From: Cyanoderma ruficeps
Taxonomy: Eukaryota; Chordata; Aves; Passeriformes; Timaliidae
Reading direction: 5' to 3'
Length of the DNA stretch: 64,000 bases
Assembly: GCA_008694505.1 (NCBI GenBank)
Contig: VZDJ01007755.1
Location: forward strand, 16,348,599-16,412,598
This document shows, one piece after another, positions 48,043 through 64,000 of the stretch (within the stretch, counting starts at the first letter, position 1; each line of letters starts with the position of its first letter). A program made the position numbers and the translations under genes. The notes beneath the pieces are model-generated. The model saw only the letters and a program-made list of their open reading frames with translations. It was not told the origin of the DNA and did not search any database.

Positions 48043-48673
48043 CTTGCAAGTGGTGAAGGAAAACAAAGAAAAGAAGCGTGAGAAGACATTGGATTTAAAA
48101 TTAGAAATATGCACAGTTGGCACTAAAATACACTGAAGACCCATTCAAATCAGAACATGCAAACCTCAGAAAAATAATAAAAGCTAAGAGATGAAATTAA
48201 GGCTAGCAGCTTTAAAGAAATCTTATGAAAATTGAAAAAATTCATTCACAGGCATGGACATAAAAATATTCTGCATACTGTAATTTTCATGGTAGTTACC
48301 AACCAAAACCATCAAATAATCTCCCCTGAGTCACCAACCAGACTCATTGCCAAGAAATGTTTTTCAATGTCCTAGATTTGATTACTGCACAAAGGGAATT
48401 TAGCAGACCCAAGGATTTAGATCACTGTACTAACAAAACTTGAAAGGAGGAGCCACGTCTCTACCCTCCTCCTCCACCTCCCCAAGACAGGTGAGCACAC
48501 TTATAGCTCTTCTTGCTAAGGTGAGTCAGTAAAGACTAAGCAAAAGCAAACCCAAGTGAGCTCCAGTAAGCTCAGAATACTTTTGCAGAATTTTAATGCA
48601 AAAGAGAGAAATACTGTTTTTGAAAACAACTGGCCTAAAAAGCTGGTTATCTAAGAAATCTGGGAATACTTAC
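48043..48673 (-). other. RBBP8: RBBP8 intron 7-8
   Basis: About 0.6 kb, nothing recognised. Confidence 0.75.
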
Positions 48674-48771
48674 AAGTTCCTCTTCAACACTAAGTCCAAT
48701 TGTTTCTGCGACAACTGCAGCCAAGTTAAAAGATGGCTTTGGAGCAGGGTATCCTCCCACCCTTGGTTTAT
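48674..48771 (-). CDS. RBBP8: RBBP8 coding exon 7
   Basis: Two bases complete an Asn, then 32 codons: KPRVGGYPAPKPSFNLAAVV, AETIGLSVEEEL. SFNLAAVVAETIGL is almost identical to human SFNLATVVAETLGL, and joining to exon 6 reproduces the human spacing without gaps. The acceptor is CTACTCACAAAG and the donor GTAAGT. Confidence 0.94.
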
Positions 48772-49457
48772 CTTTGTGAGTAGAAAGAAGATCACAAGAA
48801 GTTATATATGCATTATAGTATCTTGCTCGACTCACAGACATGGGTAGAAACACAGAACTAAAAAGATCACAAATTAGAACTGTCGTTTATGGAAAAAGTC
48901 TGATCTCTGTCAGATCAAAACCATATCTGCAAGTGGTAAGTAGCAAAAGAATTTCTGATGAGAGCAAACTGCTGCATCAGCACAGAGAAATATCTGTCCA
49001 GTTTGAATACAGCTCCCCAAAATTAAAAATCAATGTAAAAGTTGCTTTTCACACTTCCAGTCCAGGGCACAAAGAGTCTGGTAAAAGCATGTAGAACAGA
49101 GATAATGTGTATTTATAATACAATGCTTGTCTTGTATATTTCCTGATAGTCACCATTATTTTTCATGGTTTTTTCTTTTAGGAAAACAAATAGATGAGTT
49201 TCCCCTCTTTGAGGGGTTTAACATTACCCAGTTCATTAAACTGGGGAAAGATAATAAGATTGGAAAGTAGAAGAACCACTATGCTGACTTGCATAAGTAA
49301 TTCCATGCTGATTCTAACAGTCATTAAAGATTTTAAAAAGGTTTGCACTTTATTAGGTTTCTGTGTTAAAAAAAGGTTACAGAGATGAAACCTCAGTTTC
49401 ACAATATTTTTGCATGATTTTGAATGGAATTAAAACTAAATCTATTAATGCACTTAC
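48772..49457 (-). other. RBBP8: RBBP8 intron 6-7
   Basis: About 0.7 kb, nothing recognised. Confidence 0.75.
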
Positions 49458-49526
49458 TTGGCACAGGGGACAGTTGTGGATCACAGGTGTCTGCCACTAG
49501 TATCTCTCCTCCATGATGAGTGTTCA
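49458..49526 (-). CDS. RBBP8: RBBP8 coding exon 6
   Basis: Two bases complete a Val, then NTHHGGEILVADTCDPQLSP, VP and one base. EILVADTCDPQLSP aligns with human EILVADTYDQSQSP. The acceptor is TTCCACACAAG and the donor GTAAGT. Confidence 0.93.
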
Positions 49527-54178
<4,652 letters not shown>

Positions 54179-54254
54179 TCTAGCTCCTTCTGTAATTTCT
54201 GGAACTGTTCAGTCAACTTTTTATTCTCATCCTGTAAGTTGTTTTTCTCATTCA
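54179..54254 (-). CDS. RBBP8: RBBP8 coding exon 4 (end of coiled coil)
   Basis: Two bases complete a Met, then 24 codons: NEKNNLQDENKKLTEQFQKL, QKEL. It aligns with human [20 protein letters not shown] and continues the N-terminal coiled coil. The acceptor is GAATTTCAG and the donor GTAAGT. Confidence 0.95.
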
Positions 54255-60404
<6,150 letters not shown>

Positions 60405-60447
60405 AAGCATCTTTCCTTTTTCAACTTAGATATTTTCAGCTGTAAGC
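60405..60447 (-). CDS. RBBP8: RBBP8 first coding exon in window (coiled coil)
   Basis: Forty-three bases: two that complete a Gly, then LQLKISKLKKERC and two bases of a Leu. It aligns with human GLQVKVTKLKQERIL, residues 37-51. The exon is too short to show in an ORF scan but is supported by the alignment, by phase agreement with exon 2, the acceptor CTACTTTTCAG and the donor GTAAGT. Confidence 0.93.
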
Positions 60448-63400
60448 CTGAAAAGTAGAAAGAAGAAATTACATGTTACAGAATTCTGATTTTAAAAAAC
60501 GAGTGAGACAATAAATTAACCAACTTTGCCACTGTCATCTGCAGAGAGAGACAAAAAAATGTCACTAATCTGGAGAGAAAAAGGTTCGTTCTCGACTTTT
60601 TGAGTGTGTTCTACAGGAACTTGGAAACAAATATAGTCATTGTGATCTCCAGGAAATACAAACTCCTAAACAAACACCTTTGTGAAATAACCACACATGA
60701 AGAGCCAGTACTGTCAATTTATTTTGATTGACTATGCCCACATAAGTAGCATAAAATATGTCCTGTGTGCACATACATTCATAATACTACACTCATAATG
60801 AAGCTTCCAATCACTGAACTGAGAAATGCTTTACAGTGTATATGCATAAAGGAAACATTAAAAATATGTGATTCAAGGCTTTAAAGCACAGAAGGACAAC
60901 ATCCGTCTTTGGAGATGTGCTCAGTCAAAGCTTCCTTGAAATATCTGAAGGTGACTTGAGGAATGATATTTCATCTGTGGCCCTTCTCCCACTAGGAGTT
61001 CCACGCTCCTAATGATATATTCTGAGCACAAGTAAAAAGGTTTGCAAATACAACTGATGCTCTCAGCAGGAGTGGCCAGCTGACAGCCCAGGGGACAGAA
61101 CACTGTCCAGCCAATCTGCTTGCAGGGCCAGTGCTATGGAAATTTATGTGATATTACCAACACATGAGCTGCCCATTCCTATTCCAAATAAACAGAAATA
61201 ATCAGACCCCAATGATAGAATGGTTTCTTAAGCAGAAATCCAAGAGAAATTTTCATACCACATGAGAAATTTTATTTATGAGAAATAATATTTCCTAGGT
61301 TATTTTCTTCTAACTATGAAAAGTTGCTACCAACTTCAGGTTGAACATCAGGTGTCTCATAAGCTCTCTTGCAAAAGCGTTATGAATTTAGGCTAGCAGG
61401 ATAAACTTATAAAACCAGAACAACTAGTAAGAAAACTTCAGACTACTTTGAATTTAAGCTTAAATACATAGCTGATACTATATCTTACTATAGAAAATGT
61501 AGGTTAAGGCAGCTAACAGACTATTTTTTTCTCCCCCACTACACTCAACTAGGAACAGTTTTAAGAGAAAAATTAATTGCTTGAGAAGGTTCACTCCTCA
61601 GGCCACTTAAAATGTCAAGCCAGCCACAGAATCAGTGAACCCATACTTGCTACAAGATGCCAGCGAGACAATGAGTTAAAAATGCAGACAAACTACTTTA
61701 AAAAAAAAAAATCTTAGGAAGTATAGCAGGATTTCTTTCATCTCCAAGTGTTCAGCACCTGTGAGACTTTATGTTCTATCATGCAGATCAGCACAGAAAG
61801 AGGGTTTATTTTTTTTAAGTAGTTGCTATTCATCAAGTCAATTAGGCATCTGCAATTAGAACCCCTATAAAGTTTGCTTTAAAGCTGCTCCACGCCCATC
61901 GGAAGGAATGAAGCTGCACAACAATGCATCTCCTGTATGAACAGGTACTCTGTTCAGCAAGTATTTAGGATTGTAACTTTGGCAACCTGAGCGACCAATT
62001 GAAGAGGCAGGGCTCAAAAAGCCCAGTACTGTGCTCCAGGTAACACTATCTCCCCTCTCACCTGAATTCAGGAGGAACTAAACTAGTTACTTAAAGGTTG
62101 CATTTTTTTCTTAGTTCAAATGACTGCAATGAGAAGGCAGGAAACCAGCCTGTCACATTTATCCAAGAGCCCTGAATTACTATATCTGCTGCAGTCTCTT
62201 CCTTTTGCTTTTCCAGAGCACTGAGAGTTTTTCAGCAGGCCATTTAAAGAGCTTTGCTTTTTTAAGTTTCCTTATTTAACATAGGGAGCACATAAAACTC
62301 TGTGGAACTACACTATGTCCTTTCCCAATTCAATTTTATTTTTTGCACAATATTTTTATGGAATAGAAAAGCTGTAGACTACATAAATAATATATAATAT
62401 AATACTCTGCATTACCTAAAGTTTGTAAGTGCATTAGTAAATGGCACTCTACACCCATTAAAGCAACGGAGACCTTCTTTAAACTATCATTAGGCAGATG
62501 AATTAAACACTATTTTATGAAACTTGCTATTTGATTAGACTACATAGCTATGATATTTCAATTAATGGGTATGATAATTCCTGTTCTGGTGAATTTCCAA
62601 ATGCATTAAATGCACTTCCTTAAAACTGACAGTGCCTGGGAAGACTGCAGAATCTTTTATCACTGAAGATCTCTTGAAACAAGTTGGACAAGCTACTGTC
62701 AGCAGTGACACAGACATAATCCTACCTCAAGGGTACAGAGATGGACTAGATGACCTTCTAAAATCCCTTCCAGCTCCGTTTTCTATAATTATTTACTTCT
62801 GAGGAACTTCCAGCCATTTCCTTTCCTACAGTAATCCATCAATGAGATTGCTTTACTCAAAAGTTTCTCTCCTTCTATGAGTACAGTTTTCTCTCTATTG
62901 ATATCTTCTGCTTTTCAGAGGCAAGCAGTAATTGAAAAAACGAGGCTATTTCTTGTACATAAAACACTGCTCACATTTCTACACTGATATATATTTTTAG
63001 TACAGAGTTTTAGATATAAATTAACCCTCAGAAACCATCTTGATAAGATCCACATGCAGCAAGACTCTATATAATTATTACAAGCAAGAGGTAAGAATTA
63101 CCACCTGTAGAAATAAATCAGTTTATAAAAAGCATTATTAAATTCCTTTGAATCTTCCGGGCACTGTGGAAGAATCCCACACATTCTACAAATAGCAAAT
63201 AAAAGCCAATAGTTTTCATGACCATTATTCCGAGCTGTTGAGCACTTCTGAACTCCATGAAAAGTCAACTGACACTGACCATACCCAACATCTTTGGAAA
63301 ATGGGATGTAGGTGTCCTGCCCATTGTCTCATAATGAATTTAAGTTAAATAACAATAGCTGTTTTGGGTGAAGAAGGCTAAAATTTGAATTTTTTTGGAA

Positions 63401-64000
63401 GTGATCAGTTTAAAAGAGCAAGAAGCTAGATTTCTTTACATAACGGTGGAAAAACACACCCTTTACAATATAGTAATTCAAAATTCAATAAAATTGCTTT
63501 CAAACTGCATGAGTTTGAAATATTCTCCAGTCTACATTCTATAGGTGTAACTTGTATAACATGTCTGACCTCATCAAGTTCATGTATAATAAATTCTACT
63601 TTTCAGGGATTTTAAACAAAAAGAATTCCACCATTTCAGTGTTTAGTACATTGTACATGCAAAAAGCCTTTTCAACAACTACTAACTTTCCCTTAATCCA
63701 CCTTCCACCACCTTTAAAATAATTTTTGCTGACATTCAGATTGGAAACTCATGAGTCAATTTTAATTCTTATTTATAGACTTCAGAAACAAGCAGAGTCT
63801 AGGCAAGTCTGTGTTTGATGTTTCTAAAATATCTTCCAGTACCATTTTCTATAAGAGGATCCCCACCTCCTGAAAAAATTAACTATCCTTCAGGCATGCC
63901 TTTGATGTTATCATGGAAGACCTAATTTTGCCTAACACGGTGTGGGACATACTGACAAAGGGCTAGGCATGAAAAAGACTGCCTGGTGGCAAAATTACCC
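60448..64000 (-). other. RBBP8: RBBP8 5' intron sequence (upstream exon outside window)
   Basis: I searched by eye for the exon encoding the conserved N-terminus (human MNISGSSC and DFKDLWTKLKECHD) and did not find it, so this 3.5 kb should be intron continuing past the right edge. The only repeat recognised is a CR1 tail near 62650-62800. Confidence 0.7.
62650..62800 (+). mobile_element. Short CR1 LINE 3'-end remnant
   Basis: ATAATCCTACCTCAAGGGTA, then GATGGACTAGATGACCTTCT and AAATCCCTTCCAGCTC, follows the 3' terminal region of avian CR1 elements, which end near a TTCTATGATTCT-like motif (here TTTTCTATAATTAT). It is heavily diverged and about 150 bases long, antisense to RBBP8. Confidence 0.55.

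Overview
The window is vertebrate nuclear DNA, most likely from a songbird (passerine). It has long introns with GT-AG boundaries, one GC-rich CpG-island promoter, and pieces of CR1, the main bird LINE family. It also carries a tRNA-Ile-derived SINE with a CR1-type tail, of the TguSINE1 kind known from passerines. No bacterial, plasmid, phage or CRISPR content is visible.

Two protein-coding genes lie head-to-tail on the minus strand, the same order as on human chromosome 18 (RBBP8 then CABLES1). Positions 1-4200 hold the 5' end of CABLES1: a CpG island (about 3080-4800), a TATA-box promoter near 4201-4208, a short uORF, coding exon 1 (3495-4018) and the start of intron 1, which runs off the left edge. 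Positions about 4210-34370 are intergenic. They contain a CR1 3' end (about 13690-14475), a possible solo LTR (about 24830-25305), microsatellites, and a few exon-like or hairpin-forming segments that no recognised gene explains.

Positions about 34370-64000 hold RBBP8 (CtIP), whose 5' end lies beyond the right edge. I placed 17 coding exons at base resolution. All reading phases join without conflict, giving about 859 codons. Only the N-terminal exon or exons (about the first 36 residues of the human protein) are missing. The encoded protein keeps the coiled coil with its CxxC pair, the SPVF motif that binds BRCA1, the PLDLS motif that binds CtBP, and the complete Sae2-like C-terminal domain. 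The LxCxE retinoblastoma-binding motif of human CtIP is replaced by VEAE.

Functionally, CtIP is the MRE11-complex cofactor that starts DNA-end resection, and CABLES1 is a cyclin-box adaptor of CDK and Abl signalling. Apart from being neighbours on the same strand they show no sign of shared regulation. The least expected signals are a diverged copy of a piece of the big RBBP8 exon inside a downstream intron, a second partial repeat between two RBBP8 exons, an orphan 57-base exon-like segment on the plus strand, and a perfect 15-bp hairpin.
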